Counted from the stretch's first letter, positions 47,887 through 60,077 are shown. The stretch: DNA of 64,000 bases from Liquidambar formosana (GCA_039720395.1 JBBPBK010000141.1:1-64000); one strand, 5' to 3'. The notes: a model not told the origin generated them from the sequence alone. Numbers and translations: made by a program.

Positions 47887-49839
47887 ATGGGTTTCAAAAG
47901 TTCAGCTAAGAAGAAAAAGAAAAAGATTTCTCCTAGTCGTGGATGCACTTCTCCTGAACTCTTCCCCGACTTCAAGCTTAGTCAAGGGGATGAGAGTGGG
48001 TTTTCTATTGAGGATCTTGGAAGCTCTAATGAAGACTTAAACGGATCTGATTTGGACTCGCATGTAGATATTGCTGGTTCTAATGGACATGCACATCCCA
48101 ATGGTAAGGTTGATGTTTTTTCACATAATAAAGATGACACTTGTGGAGGTAATAAAGATTCATCTTGCCCTCCTCACTGTTCTTCCATCAATGACGTGTT
48201 GCTGGAAAATCAAAACTTGATGGTGAGTGGAGTTCACTCTCCAAATGATGCAAGTGGGTCTTGTTCTGCTGTCACTACTTTTGGAAAAGCTTTTGGACCT
48301 GCTGTGGGTCAGTCAAAAGTAGATGGAAAAGCTGTTGGGGCTGGTTTTTATAATGATAAAGTATTTCCCCCCATGCTGATTTTTGCTGAACACAACGGGT
48401 CTTCTATAACTGCTTCTAAAGTGCATAATGATAAAATATTCCATTCCAACTAGCCCTTAGCTGGCTCCAACAAGTCAACACTTGCTGCTCCTAATGCCAT
48501 GTTTGGCTCCATAGAGAATTCGGGTCCAGCTCCTTCTTCTTCACAAGGTTATGCTGCTGTTGTGGGTGACTCTAAATCTGGTTTGTCTAAATTTCCCCCA
48601 ACCAATTCTAGTTTTGCCACGGACTTCTCTAATAAATCCCATGCCCGTGCTAATAACTCAACTACTTGGAGTTCTCTATTCAAATCTCAAGTTCTTTGAG
48701 CCGAGTAACATTAATGGTAAAATTATTGTTACTCCCCCTCCAGAAGTTGTTAAGCAAGGTAATGAATTATGGAATGATTGTCTTGTTGGCCATTTTCTTG
48801 ATAAGAAGCTCCCTTTCACCATGGCTAAGAGTTGGGCTGAAAAGCTTTGGAGCAAGGATGGGTTGGTGGATGTAATGTCTACAAACAATGGGTTTTTCCT
48901 TTTTAGATTTAGCAATGAAGCTAATTGTCTTATTCAGGTCCTTGGTTCTTTGCAGGAAAGCTCCTTATCCTCCAAAAATGGCATGAAGGTATTCAACTCT
49001 CCAAGGTTAAGCTTTCTAAAGTTCCTGTGTGGGTGAGGCTCTATAACGTCCCTTTGAATCTTTGGACCATTGATGGTCTTAGCTATGTGGCTAGTGGAGT
49101 TGGTGTTCCTTTATACTTGGATGATGCTACGGAGTCAAGGAGCAGAATTAACTATGCTCGTGTATGTGTTGAAATATCAGCTGGAAATGAAATACCCGAG
49201 AACTTTGATCTTGATCTAGGCAAAGGTAAGATCATCTCCATTGATGTTGAAGTGCCATGGAAACCCCCCTCATGTCAAGTTTGCAAAGAATTTGGGCATA
49301 CAGTTAATAATTGCCATAGAGTTTTAAGGAAAGTTTGGGTTCCTAAAGACACTGGAAATGTTCAAGTTATCTCCCCAGTGACTCAAGAAATTGAAGATAA
49401 TTGTGCGCCCTCCTCAGTGATTCCCACTCCTCAATAGAATATTGGAAATCTGCCTTTGCAGCAAAAGATGAAGGATAACATGGTTAATGACCATACTCCT
49501 AAGCCAATACCTATGGTTAATGAGCAATCTGAGTGGACAGTTGTAGCTAGAAAAGGGAGAGATAAAGTTATTATGGCCCCTAAAATGCAAAAGAATGCTA
49601 CTAGCAAAGCTCCTTTGGACGTGTCTAGGAAAGGCATCTTTGTCATGCCAAGTTCTAACAATTCCACATCTACAGCTTCTCCTAGCAAGATGCATAATGA
49701 GAGATCAAAGTTTATGGAAAGTGCTCTAGCAAGCTTAAAGCTAAAGCCTAGTAAATCTTGTATTAAAGATTCTAATAGTGGGCTTCCCATCCGCTCCTCT
49801 AAGATCACCATTTACTCCCCAAATCCAACAGGGGGATGA
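47887..49839 (+). pseudogene. LINE ORF1 (nucleic-acid-binding protein, DUF4283 plus CCHC knuckle), broken
   Basis: ORF1 of plant LINEs encodes an RNA-binding protein of the retrotransposition particle. The likely start is the ATG at 47887 (MGFKSSAKKKKKK), a basic N-terminus. Then come a Ser/Gly-rich linker, a DUF4283-like region (GNELWNDCLVGHFL, KLPF, NGFFLFRFSNE, GPWFFAGKLLILQKW, VPVWVRLYNVPL), a CCHC knuckle at 49273-49314 (C-x2-C-x4-H-x4-C) and a Lys/Ser-rich tail with WTVVARKGR ending in TGA at 49837. It is broken by TAG at 48451-48453, a frame change near 48690, a second change near 48920 that returns to the first frame, and TAG at 49435-49437. Undamaged, it would be about 650 residues, long for plant ORF1 but not extreme. 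It is a pseudogene. Confidence 0.9.
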
Positions 49840-50031
49840 GTGGTTGCTATAGTGGTTGTTTTTGCTTCCTCTCGGGCTGTGAGAGTTTTATTGTTGTTTC
49901 TTTTTCCCTCGAGTTGTGAGGGCCTTGTTGATCTTTTCTTGCTCCTTTAGGGAGTTTGCTGCCCTTTGAGAGCTAGTTTTGCTCTTCACGTATATCTTGG
50001 TTTTTTGGAATATACTTTCTCAATTATCCCC
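49840..50031 (+). other. LINE 3 3' untranslated region, directly after ORF1
   Basis: Carries TTGCTTCCTCTCGGGCTGTG and AGGGAGTTTG, matching the sequence that follows the ORF2 stop in LINE 2. It ends TCTCAATTATCCCC before the poly(A). This homology shows that ORF2 is cleanly absent between ORF1 and the 3' UTR. Confidence 0.78.
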
Positions 50032-50055
50032 AAAAAAAAAAAAAAAAAAAAAAAA

Positions 50056-50068
50056 GGTATCCTAGAGC
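50056..50068 (+). repeat. LINE 3 right target-site duplication
   Basis: GGTATCCTAGAGC after the poly(A). A preceding A shared with the tail makes the full match 14 bp. It continues as the same type-d monomer (CCATGATGC). Confidence 0.92.
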
Positions 50069-50515
50069 CCATGATGCTCTCTAGACTAAATTACAGTCGC
50101 CATAGGCCTGTGAGAAGCTCACAAAACTTCCTAGACACTCGTAGGAGCTCTATATTACAAAAAATCCAAGGACGATTCCCAGTGTCCACAACTGAATTAG
50201 AGTCGCCATAAACTCGTGGGAGCCTCACAATGCTTCTGACACACCCGTAGGAGCCCTATACACTCAGAAAAACCATAGGTGGAACCCCAGAGTCCACAAC
50301 AATCTCTAAACTCAATTAGAGTCGCCATAGACTATTGTGAGGCTGACACCGCTTCCAAGACAGCCGTAGGAGCTCTACGTGCTCCAAAAAGTCCTAGGAA
50401 GATTCCCAGAGTCAACGACACTCTCTAGACTAAACTAAAGTCGCCTTAGACTCATGGGACGCTCACAAAACAAGCTCCACACCCATAGGACCTTTGTAGG
50501 CTCCAAAAAAAAAAA
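50069..50515. repeat. Block B, right part after LINE 3
   Basis: Rest of the second d monomer, then e-g-h. The e/g region has CTTCTGACACACC and CATAGGTGGAACC, a marker shared with 41250-41300 and 51870-51925. Confidence 0.84.
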
Positions 50516-51348
50516 TCCTTGAACGCATTCTAGTATCCACAACTCAATTTGAGTCGCCATAGGCTCATGGGGGCCTCACAACGCCACTTAGACACCCGTA
50601 GGAGCTCTTTACACTCCAAAAAAAAAAAAAAAAAAAAAAAGAGGTGTCCTTGAGTCCCCGACACCTTCTAGACTCAGTCAAAGTCGCTCTAGACTCGTTG
50701 TTGCCTCACAACGCTTCTTAAACAACCGTAGAAGCACCATACATTCAAAAAATCCCAATGATAAGTATCCTTTAGTCCACGGCCCAACTAGAGTCGTCGT
50801 AGACTCGTGTGAGCCCCACAACACCTCTTAGACACCCGTAGGTGTTCTATACACACTTAAAATCGTAGGAGGTATCCTTGGGCCCATAACGCTCTCTAGA
50901 CTAAATTAGAGTCGCCATAGGCCCTTGAGAGGCTCACAAAACTTCCTAGATACTCGTAGGAGATCTATACACTCTAAAAAATCCAAGGACGATTCTCAGA
51001 GTCCAAAACTCAATTAGAGTTGCCATAAACTCGTGGGAGCCTCACAGCGCTTCTTGCACACCCGTAGGAGCTCTGTACACTCCAAAAAACCATAGCAGGT
51101 ATCCCAGATTCCACGGCATTCTCTAAACTAAATTGGAGTTGCCTTAGATTATTATGAGGCTGACACCGCTTCCAAGACAGCCGTAGGAGCTCTACACACT
51201 CCGAAAAATCCTAGAAGGGTTCCCAGAGTCAAAGACACTCTCTGGACCAAATTAGAGTCGCCTAAGACACGAGGGACGTTCACAACACTAGCTAGGCACA
51301 AATAGGAGCTCTATAGGCTCCAAAAAAAAAAAAAAAAAAAAAAAAAAA
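50516..51348. repeat. Block C, 833 bp
   Basis: Seven monomers. It is close to the C-type half of the block at 42354 (GCAGGTATCCCAG, GATTATTATGAGG, GACACGAGGGAC). It ends with a long A-tract before 51349. Confidence 0.82.
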
Positions 51349-52157
51349 TCCTTGAAGGCATTCTAGAATCCACAACTCAATTAGAATCGCCATAGGCTCA
51401 TGGGAGCCTCACAACCCTGCTTAGACACCTGTAGGAGCTTTATACACTCCAAAAAACAAATACGAGATGTTCTCGAGACCACGAGACTTTCTAGACTCAA
51501 TAAGAGTCGCTGTAGACTCGTTGCAGCCTCACAACTCCTCGTAAACAACAGTAGAGCCCTATATATCCAAAAAGCCCCGAGGAGGAAGTACCCTTCTGTC
51601 CACGACCCAGCCAGAGTCGTCGTGGACTCGTGTGAGCCCCACAACTCCTTTTAGACACCCGTAGGCGTTCTATACACTCTAAAAATCATAGGAGGTATCC
51701 TAGAGTCCATGAAACTCTCTAGACTAAATTAGAGTCGCCATAGGCCCTTGAGAGGCTCACCAAACTTCCTAGACACTCGTAGGAGCTCTATACACGCTAA
51801 AAAATCCAAGGACGATTCCCAGAGTCCACAATTCAATTTGAAGTCGCCATAAACTCGTGGGAGCCTCACAACGCTTCTGACACACCCGTAGGAGCCCTAT
51901 ACACTCAGAAAAACCATAGGTGGAACCCCAGAGTCCACGACAATCTCTAAACTCAATTAGAGTCGCCATAGACTATTGTGAGGCTGACACCGCTTCCAAG
52001 ACAGCCGTAGGAGCTCTACGTGCCCCAAAAAGTCCTAGGAGGATTCCCAGAGTCAACGACACTCTCTAGACTAAATTAAAGTCGCCTTAGACTCGTGGGA
52101 CACTCACAAAACAAGCTCCACACCCATAGGTCCTTTGTAGGCTCCAAAAAAAAAAAA
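51349..52157. repeat. Seven-monomer block derived from B by deletion (809 bp)
   Basis: Same arrangement and same e/g markers as 40718-41532. The 201 bp at 51769-51969 encode the same minus-strand peptide as 41143-41343, showing common origin of the two deletion forms. The a and b monomers differ, so only part of the block is shared. Confidence 0.83.
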
Positions 52158-52978
52158 TCCTTGAACGCATTCTAGCATCCACAACCCAATTTGAGTCGCC
52201 AAAGGCTCATGGGGGCCTCACAACGCCACTTAGACACCCGTAGGAGCTCTTTACAATCCAAAAAAAAAAAAAAAAAGAGATGTCCTTGAGTCCCCGACAC
52301 CTTCTAGACTCAGTCAAAGTCGCTCTAGACTCGTTGTTGCCTCACAACGCTTCTTAAACAACCGTAGAAGCGCTATACATTCAAAAAATCCCAATGAATA
52401 AGTATCCTTTAGTCCATGGCCCAACTAGAGTCGTCGTAGACTCGTGTGAGCCCCACAACACCTCTTAGAGACCCGTAGGTGTTCTATACACACTTAAAAT
52501 CGTAGGAGGTATCCTAGGGCCCATATCGCTCTCTAGACTAAATTAGAGTCGCCATAGGCCCTTGAGAGGCTCACAAAACTTCCTAGATACTCGTAGGAGA
52601 TCTATACACTCTAAAAAATCCAAGGAGGATTCTCAGAGTCCAAAACTCAATTATAGTTGCCAGAAACTCGTGGGAGCCACACAGCGCTTCTTACACACCC
52701 GTAGGAGCTCTGTACACTCCAAAAAACCATAGCAGGTACCCCAGATTCCATGCCATTCTCTAAACTAAATTGGAGTTGCCTTAGACTATTGTGAGGCTGA
52801 CACCGCTTCCAAGATAGCCATAAGAGCTCTACACACTCCGAAAAATCCTAGATGGATTCCTAGAGTTAAAGACACTCTCTGGACCAAATTAGAGTCGCCT
52901 AAGACTCGAGGGACGCTCACAAGACTAGCTAGGCAACAAAAGGAGCTCTATAGGCTCCCAAAAAAAAAAAAAAAAGAA
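52158..52978. repeat. Block C (subtype Cy), 821 bp
   Basis: Seven monomers, with TTATAGTTGCCAGAAACTCG and CTAGATGGATTCC. Confidence 0.83.
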
Positions 52979-54131
52979 TCCTTGAAGGCATTCTAGAATC
53001 CACAACTCAATTAGAATCGCCATAGGCTCATGGGAGCCTCACAACCCTACTTAGACACCCGTAGGAGTTCTATACATTCCAAAAAAAAAAAAAAAATGAG
53101 ATTTCCTTGAGTCCACGACACTTTCTAGACTCAATAAGAGTCGCTGTAGACTCGTTGCAGCCTCACAACTCTTCCTAAACAACCGTAGGAGCCCTATACA
53201 TCCAAAAAGCCCCGAGGAGGAAGTACCCTTCTGTCCATGGCCCAGCTAGAGTCGCCGTGGACTTGTGTGAACCCAACAACTCCTCTTTGACACCCGTGGG
53301 CGTTCTATATGATCTAAAAATCGTAGGAGGTATCCTAGAGTCCATGAAACTCTCTAGACTAAATTAGAGTCGCCATAGGCCCTTGAGGGGCTCACAAAAC
53401 TTCCTAGACACTCGTAGGAGCTCTATACACGCTAAAAAATCCAAGGACGATTCCCAGAGTCCACAACTCAATTAGAAGTCGCCATAAACTCGTGGGAGCC
53501 TCACAATGCTTCCAAGACAGCCGTAGGAGCTCTACACACACCGAAAAATCCTAGGAGGATTCCCAGAGTCAATGACACTCTCTGGCCTAAATTAGAGTCG
53601 CCGTAGACTCGTGGGACCCCCCAACACCTCCTAGACCCCCGTAGGCATTCTATACACCCTAGAAATCGTAGGAGGTATCCTAGAGGCCATGACGCTCTCT
53701 AGACTAAATTACAGTCGCCATTGCCCCTTAAGAAGCCCACAAAACTTCCTAGACACTCGTAGGAGCTCTGTATTTTTAAAAATCCAAGGACGATTCCCAA
53801 TGTCCACAACTCAATTAGAGTCGCCATAAACTCGTGGGAGCCTCACAACGCTTCTTACACACCCATAGGAGCTCTATACACTCAGAAAAACCATAGGAGG
53901 TACCCCAGAGTCCACGACAATCTCTAAACTCAATTAGAGTCGCCATAGACTATTGTGAGGCTTACACCGCTTCCAAGACAGCCGTAGGAGCTCTACGTGC
54001 TCCAAAAGGTCCTTGGAGGATTCCCAGAGTCAACGACACTCTCTAGACTAAATTAAAGTCGCCTTAGACTCGTGGGACGCTCACAAAACTAGCTACACAC
54101 CCATAGGACCTTTGTAGGTCCTAAAAAAAAA
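52979..54131. repeat. Block B (subtype B1), 1,153 bp
   Basis: Ten monomers. Markers are GGGACCCCCCAACACCTCC, TACACCCTAGAAATCG, AGAGGCCATGACG and CGCCATTGCCCCTTAAG. They are shared with the blocks at 56121 and, nearly, 62065. Confidence 0.84.
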
Positions 54132-55294
54132 TCCTTGAACGCATTCTAGCATCCACAACTCAATTAGAGTCGCCATAGGCTCATGGGGGCCTCACAACGC
54201 CACTTAGACACCCGTAGGAGCTCTTTACAATCCAAAAAAAAAAAAAAAAAGAGATGTCCTTGAGTCCCCGACACCTTCTAGACTCAGTCAAAGTCGCTCT
54301 AGACTCGTTGTTGCCTCACAACGCTTCTTAAACAACCATAGAAGCGCTATACATTCAAAAAATCCCAATGACTAAGTATCCTTTAGTACACGGCCCAACT
54401 CGGGTCGTCGTAGACTCGTGTGAGCCCCACAACACCTCTTAGACACCCGTAGGTGTTCTATACACACTTAAAATCGTAGGAGGTATCCTAGGGCCCATAA
54501 CGCTCTCTAGACTAAATTAGAGTCGCCATAGGCCCTTGAGAGGCTCACAAAACTTCCTAGACACTCGTAGGAGCTCTATACACGCTAAAAAATCCAAGGA
54601 CGATTCCCAGAGTCCATAACTCAAGTAGAAGTCGCCATAAACTCGTGGGAGCCTCACAATGCTTCCAAGATGGCCGTAGGAGCTCTACACACACCGAAAA
54701 ATCCGAGGAGGACTCCCAGAGTCAATGACACTCTCTGGCCTAAATTAGAGTCGCCATAGACTCGTGGGACCCCACAACACCTCTTAGACCCCCGTAGGCA
54801 TTCTATACACTCTAGAAATCGTAGGAGGTATCCTAGAGCCCACGACGCTCTCTAGACTAAATTACATTCACCATAGGCCCTTGAGGAGCTCACAAAACTT
54901 CCTAGACACTCATAGGAGCTCTATATTATAAAAAATCCAAGGACGATTCCCAGTGTCCACGACTCAATTAGAGTCGCCATTAACTCGTGAGAGCCTCACA
55001 ACGCTTCTTACACACCCGTAGGAGCTCTATACGCTCAGAAAAACCATAAGAAGTACCCCAGAGTCCACGACATTTTCTAAACTCAATTAGAGTCGCTATA
55101 GACTATTGTGAGGCTGACACCGCTTCCACGACAGCCGTAGGAGCTCTACGTGCTCCAAAAAGTCCTTGGAGGATTCCCAGAGTCAACGACACTCTCTAGA
55201 ATAAATTAAAGTCGCCTTAGACTCGTGGGACGCTCACAAGACTAGCTACACACCCATAGGACCTTTGTAGGCTCCAAAAAAAAAAAAAAAAAAA
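54132..55294. repeat. Hybrid block: Cy monomers a-c and part of d, then B2 (1,163 bp)
   Basis: Monomers a, b, c and the first half of d (TAGGGCCCATAACG) match block Cy. From about 54560 (ACACTCGTAGGAGC, then CACGCTAAAA) the block is B2. It directly follows a B block, so the expected C block between two B blocks is lost through this fusion. Confidence 0.84.
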
Positions 55295-56120
55295 TCCTTG
55301 AACGCATTCTAGCATCCACAACTCAGTTAGAGTCGCCATAGGCTCAAGGGGGCTTCTTAACGCCACTTAGACACCTGTAGGAGCTCTTTACACTCCAAAA
55401 AAAAAAAAAAAAAAAAAGAGATGTCCTTGAGTCCCCGACACCTTCTAGAGTCAGCCAAAGTCGCTCTAGACTCGTTGGTGCCTCACAACGCTTCTTAAAC
55501 AACCGTAGAAGCCTTATACATTCAAAAAATCCCGATGAATATGTATCCTTCAGTTCACAGCCCAACTAGAGTCGCCGTAGACTCGTGTGAGCCCCACACC
55601 ACCTCTTAGACACTCGTAGGTGTTCTATACACACTAAAAATCGTAGCAGGTATCCTAGGGTCCATAACGCTCTCTAGACTAAATTAGAGTCGCCATAGGC
55701 CCTTGAGAGGCTCACAAAACTTCCTAGATACTCGTACGAGATCTATACACTCTAAAAAATCCAAGGACGATTCTCAGAGTCCAAAACTCAGTTAGAGTTG
55801 CCATAAACTCGTGGGAGCCTCACAGCGCTTCTTACACACCCATAGGAGCTCTGTACACTCCAAAAAAACATAGTAGGTTCCCCAGATTCCTTGGCATCCT
55901 CTAAACTAAATTGGAGTTGCCTTAGACTATTGTGAGGCTGACACCGCTTCCAAGACAGCCATAGGAGCTCTACACACTCCGAAAAATCCTAGATGGAATC
56001 CTAGAGTCATAGACACTCTCTGGACCAAATTAGAGTCGCCTAAGACTCGAGGGACGCCCACAAGAATAGCTTGGCACCAATAGGAGCTCTATAGGTTCCA
56101 AAAAAAGAAAAAAAAAAAAA
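55295..56120. repeat. Block C (Cx-like), 826 bp
   Basis: Seven monomers, with GTAGCAGGTATCC, TAGGGTCCATAACG and the CGTACGAGATC variant. The last monomers turn Cy-like (CTAGATGGAATCC). Confidence 0.82.
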
Positions 56121-57275
56121 TCCTCGATGGCATTCTAGAATCCACAACAGAATTAGAATCGCCATAGGCTCATGAAAGCCTCACAACCCTATTTAGACAC
56201 CCGTAGGAGTTCTATACACTCCAAAAAAAAAAACAAAATACGAGATGTCCTTGAGTCCACGACACTTTCTTGACTCAATAAGAGTCGCTATAGACTCGTT
56301 GCAGCCTCACAACTCTTCCTAAACAACCGTAGGAGCCCTATACATCCAAAAAGCCCCGAGGAGGAAGTACCCTTCTGTCCATGGCCCAGCTAGAGTCGCC
56401 GTGGACTCGTGTGATCCCCACAACTCCTCTTTGACACCCGTGGGCGTTCTATACGATCTAAAAATCGTAGGAGGTATCCTAGAGTCCATGAAACTCTCTA
56501 GACTAAATTAGAGTCGCCATAGGCCTTTGAGAGGCACACAAAACTTCCTAGACACTCATAGGATCTCTATACAAGCTAAAAAATCCAAGGACGATTCCCA
56601 GAGTCCACAACTCAATTAGAAGTCGCCATAAACTCGTGGGAGCCTCACAATGCTTCCAAGACAGCCGTAGGAGCTCTACACACACCGAAAAATCCTAGGA
56701 GGATTCCCAGAGTCAATGACACTCTCTGGCCTAAATTAGAGTCGCCGTAGACTCGTGGGACCCCCCAACACCTCCTAGACCCCCGTAGGCATTCTATACA
56801 CCCTAGAAATCGTAGGAGGTATCCTAGAGGCCATGACGCTCTCTAGACTAAATTACAGTCGCCATTGCCCCTTAAGAAGCGCACAAAACTTCCTAGACAC
56901 TCGAAGGAGCTCTGTATTTTAAAAAATCCAAGGACGATTCCCAGTGTCCACAACTCAATTGAGTCCCCATAAACTCATGGGAGCCTCACAACGCTTCTTA
57001 CACACCCATAGGTGCTCTATACACTCCGAAAAACCATACGAGGTACCCCAGAGTCCACGACAATCTCTAAACTCAATTAGAGTCGCCATAGACTATTGTG
57101 AGGCTTACACCGCTTCCAAGACAGCCGTAGGAGCTCTACGTGCTCCAAAAAGTCCTTGGAGGATTCCCAGAGTCAACGACACTCTCTAGACTAAATTAAA
57201 GTCGCCTTAGACTCGTGGGACGCTCACAAAACTAGCCACACACCCATAGGACCTTTGTAGGCTCCAAAAAAAAAA
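56121..57275. repeat. Block B, B2-like start and B1-like remainder (1,155 bp)
   Basis: Monomers a and b carry B2 variants (CACAACAGAATTAG, TTTCTTGACTC). From monomer c onward it follows B1 (TATACGATCTAAAA, GGGACCCCCCAACACC). Confidence 0.82.
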
Positions 57276-58097
57276 TCCTTGAACGCATTCTAGCATCCAC
57301 AACTCAATTAGAGTCGCCATAGGCTCATGGGGGCCTCACAACGCCACTTAGACACCCGTAGGAGCTCCTTACAATCCAAAAAAAAAAAAAAAAAAGAAAT
57401 GTCCTTGAGTCCCCGACACCTTCTAGACTCAGTCAAAGTCGCTCTAGACACGTTGTTGCCTCACAACGCTTCTTAAACCACCGTGGAAGCGCTATACATT
57501 CAAAAAATCCCAACGAATATGTATCCTTTAGTCCACGGCCCAACTAGAGTCGTCGTAGACTCGTGTGAGCCCCACAACACCTCTTAGGCACCCGTAGGTG
57601 TTCTATACACACTTAAAATCGTAGGAGGTATCCTAGGGCCCATAACGCTCTCTAGACTAAATTAGAGTCGCCATAGGCCCTTGAGAGGCTCACAAAACTT
57701 CCTAGATACTCGTAGGAGATCTATACACTCTAAAAAATCCAAGGAGGATTCTCAGAGTCCAAAACTCAATTATAGTTGCCAGAAACTCGTGGGAGCCTCA
57801 CAGCGCTTCTTACACACCCGTACGAGCTCTGTACACTCCAAAAAACCATAGCTGGTACCCCAGATTCCATGCCATTCTCTAAACTAAATTGGAGTTGCCT
57901 TAGACTATTGTGAGGCTGACACCGGTTCCAAGACAGCCATAGGAGCTCTACACACTCCGAAAAATCCTAAATGGATTCCCAGAGTCAAAGACACTCTCTG
58001 GACCAAATTAGAGTCGCCTAAGACTCGAGGGACGCCCACAAGAATAGCTTGGCACCAATAGGAGCTCTATTGGTTCCAAAAAAAGAAAAAAAAAAAA
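57276..58097. repeat. Block C (subtype Cy), 822 bp
   Basis: Seven monomers, with CTTAAACCACCG, TTATAGTTGCCAGAAACTCG and AGAATAGCTTGGCACC, the last shared with the block at 63220. Confidence 0.83.
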
Positions 58098-59251
58098 TCC
58101 TTGATGGCATTCTAGAATCCACAACAGAATTAGAATCGCCATAGGCTCATGGGAGCCTCACAACCGTATTTAGACACCCGTAGGAGTTCTATACACTCCA
58201 AAAAAAAAAAATACGAGATGTCCTTGAGTCCACGACACTTTCTTGACTCAATAAGAGTCGCTATAGACTCGTTGCAGCCTCACAACCCTTCCTAAACAAC
58301 CGTAGGAGCCCTATACATCCAAAAAGCCCCGAGGAGGAAGTAGCCTTCTGTCCATGGCCCAGCTAGAGTCGCCGTGGACTCGTGTGAACCCCACAACTCC
58401 TCTTTGACACCCGTGGGCGTTCTATACACTCTAAAAATCGTAGGAGGTATCCTGGAGTCCACGAAACTCTCTAAACTAAATTAGAGTCGCCATAGGCCCT
58501 TGAGAGGCTCACAAAACTTCCTAGACACTCGTAGGAGCTCTATACATGCTAAAAAATCCAAGGACGATTCCCAGAGTCCACAACTCAATTAGAAGTCGCC
58601 ATAAACTCGTGGGAGCCTCACAATGCTTCCAAGACAGCCGTAGAAGCTCTACACACACCGAAAAATCCGAGGAGGACTCCCAGAGTCAATGACACTCTCT
58701 GGCCTAAATTAGAGTCGCCATAGACTCGTGGGACCCCACAACACCTCTTAGACCCCTGTAGGCATTCTATATACTCAAGAAATCGTAGGAGGCATCCTAG
58801 AGCCCACGACGCTCTCTAGACTAAATTACATTCGCCATAGGCCCTTGAGGAGCTCACAAAACTTCCTAGACACTCGTAGGAGCCCTATATTATAAAAAAT
58901 CCAAGGACGATTCCCAGTGTCCACGATTCAATTAGAGTCGCCATTAACTCGTGGGAGCCTCACAACGCTTCTTACACACCCGTAGGAGCTCTATACACTC
59001 AGAAAAACCATAAGAAGTACCCCAGAGTCCACGACATTTTCTAAACTCAATTAGAGTCGCTATAGACTATTGTGAGGCTGACACCGCTTCCAAGACAGCC
59101 GTAGGAGCTCTACGTGCTCCAAAAAGTCCTTGGAGGATTCCCAGAGTCAACGACACTCTCTAGACTAAATTAAAGTCGCCTTAGACTCGTGGGACGCTCA
59201 CAAGACTAGCTACACACCCATAGGACCTTTGTAGGCTCCAAAAAAAAAAAA
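58098..59251. repeat. Block B (subtype B2), 1,154 bp
   Basis: Ten monomers with the full set of B2 markers (CACAACAGAATTAG, GAGGAGGACTCCC, TTACATTCGCC, AAGAAGTACCCC). Confidence 0.84.
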
Positions 59252-59347
59252 TCCTTGAACGCATTCTAGCATCCACAACTCAATTAGAGTCGCCATAGGG
59301 AGGCCTCATAACGCCACTTAGACACCCGTAGGAGCTCTTTACACTCC

Positions 59348-59370
59348 AAAAAAAAAAGAAAAAGAAAAAG
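59348..59370. repeat. A-tract interrupted by G (A-A-A-A-A-G pattern)
   Basis: The monomer-a A-tract here is broken by three G at about six-base spacing, unlike the pure A-tracts at the same place in other blocks. Confidence 0.7.
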
Positions 59371-60057
59371 GGATGTCCTTGAGTCCCCGACACCTTCTAG
59401 AGTCGGCCAAAGTCGCGCTAGACTCGTTGGAGCCTCACAACGCTTCTTAAACAACCGTAGAAGCCTTATACATTCAAAAAATCCCGATGAATAAGTATCC
59501 TTCAGTTCACAGCCCAACTAGAGTCGCCGTAGACTCGTGTGAGCCCCACACCACCTCTTAGACACCCGTAGGTGTTCTTCTATACACACTAAAAATCGTA
59601 GCAGGTATCCTAGGGTCCATAACGCTCTCTAGACTAAATTAGAGTCGCCATAGGCCCTTGAGAGGCTCACAAAACTTCCTAGATACTCGTACGATATCTA
59701 TACACTCTAAAAAATCCAAGGACGATTCTCAGAGTCCAAAACTCAATTAGAGTTGCCATAAACTCGTGGGAGCCTCACAGCGCTTCTTGCACACCCGTAG
59801 GAGCTCTGTACACTCCAAAAAACCATAGCAGGTTCCCCAGATTCCTTGGCATTCTCTAAACTAAATTGGAGTTGCCTTAGACTATTGTGAGGCTGACACC
59901 ACTTCCAAGACAGCCGTAGGAGCTCTACACACTCCGAAAAATCCTAGAAGGCTTCCCAGAGTCAAACACACTCTCTGGACAAAATTAGAGTCGCCTAAGA
60001 CTCGAGGGACGCTCACAAGACTAGCTAGGCACCAAAAGGAGCTCTATAGGCTCCAAA

Positions 60058-60073
60058 AAAATAAATAAATAAA
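60058..60073. repeat. AAAT microsatellite in place of an A-tract
   Basis: ATAAATAAATAAATG stands where other h monomers have pure A. The block ending at 62064 has a related TAATAAATAAAT end. Slippage after a point change is the likely origin. Confidence 0.75.
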
Positions 60074-60077
60074 TGAA

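Larger units (their letters stand above)
47658..50055 (+). mobile_element. LINE 3: ORF1-only plant LINE (no ORF2)
   Basis: Insertion of about 2.4 kb on the + strand with a 13-14 bp target-site duplication and a 24-base poly(A) (50032-50055). It has a leader of about 230 bp, a complete-looking but broken ORF1 and then, within a few bases of the ORF1 stop, a 3' UTR homologous to that of LINE 2. No trace of endonuclease, reverse transcriptase or zf-RVT coding sequence lies between them. Such an element would have depended on another copy's ORF2 for mobility, as known for ORF1-only LINE derivatives in mammals (HAL1). The array continues in register on both sides. Confidence 0.92.
59252..60077. 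repeat. Block C (subtype Cx), 826 bp
   Basis: Seven monomers, with a TTC insertion (GTGTTCTTCTATACAC near 59572) shared only with 61232-62064. The closing A-tract has become an (AAAT)n run at 60058-60073. Confidence 0.84.

Noticed and set aside
48676..49811. Antisense open frames inside LINE 3 (79, 93 and 126 codons)
   Set aside because: They lie opposite the ORF1 coding sequence, which shows recognisable DUF4283-like and CCHC features on the + strand. They are shadows.
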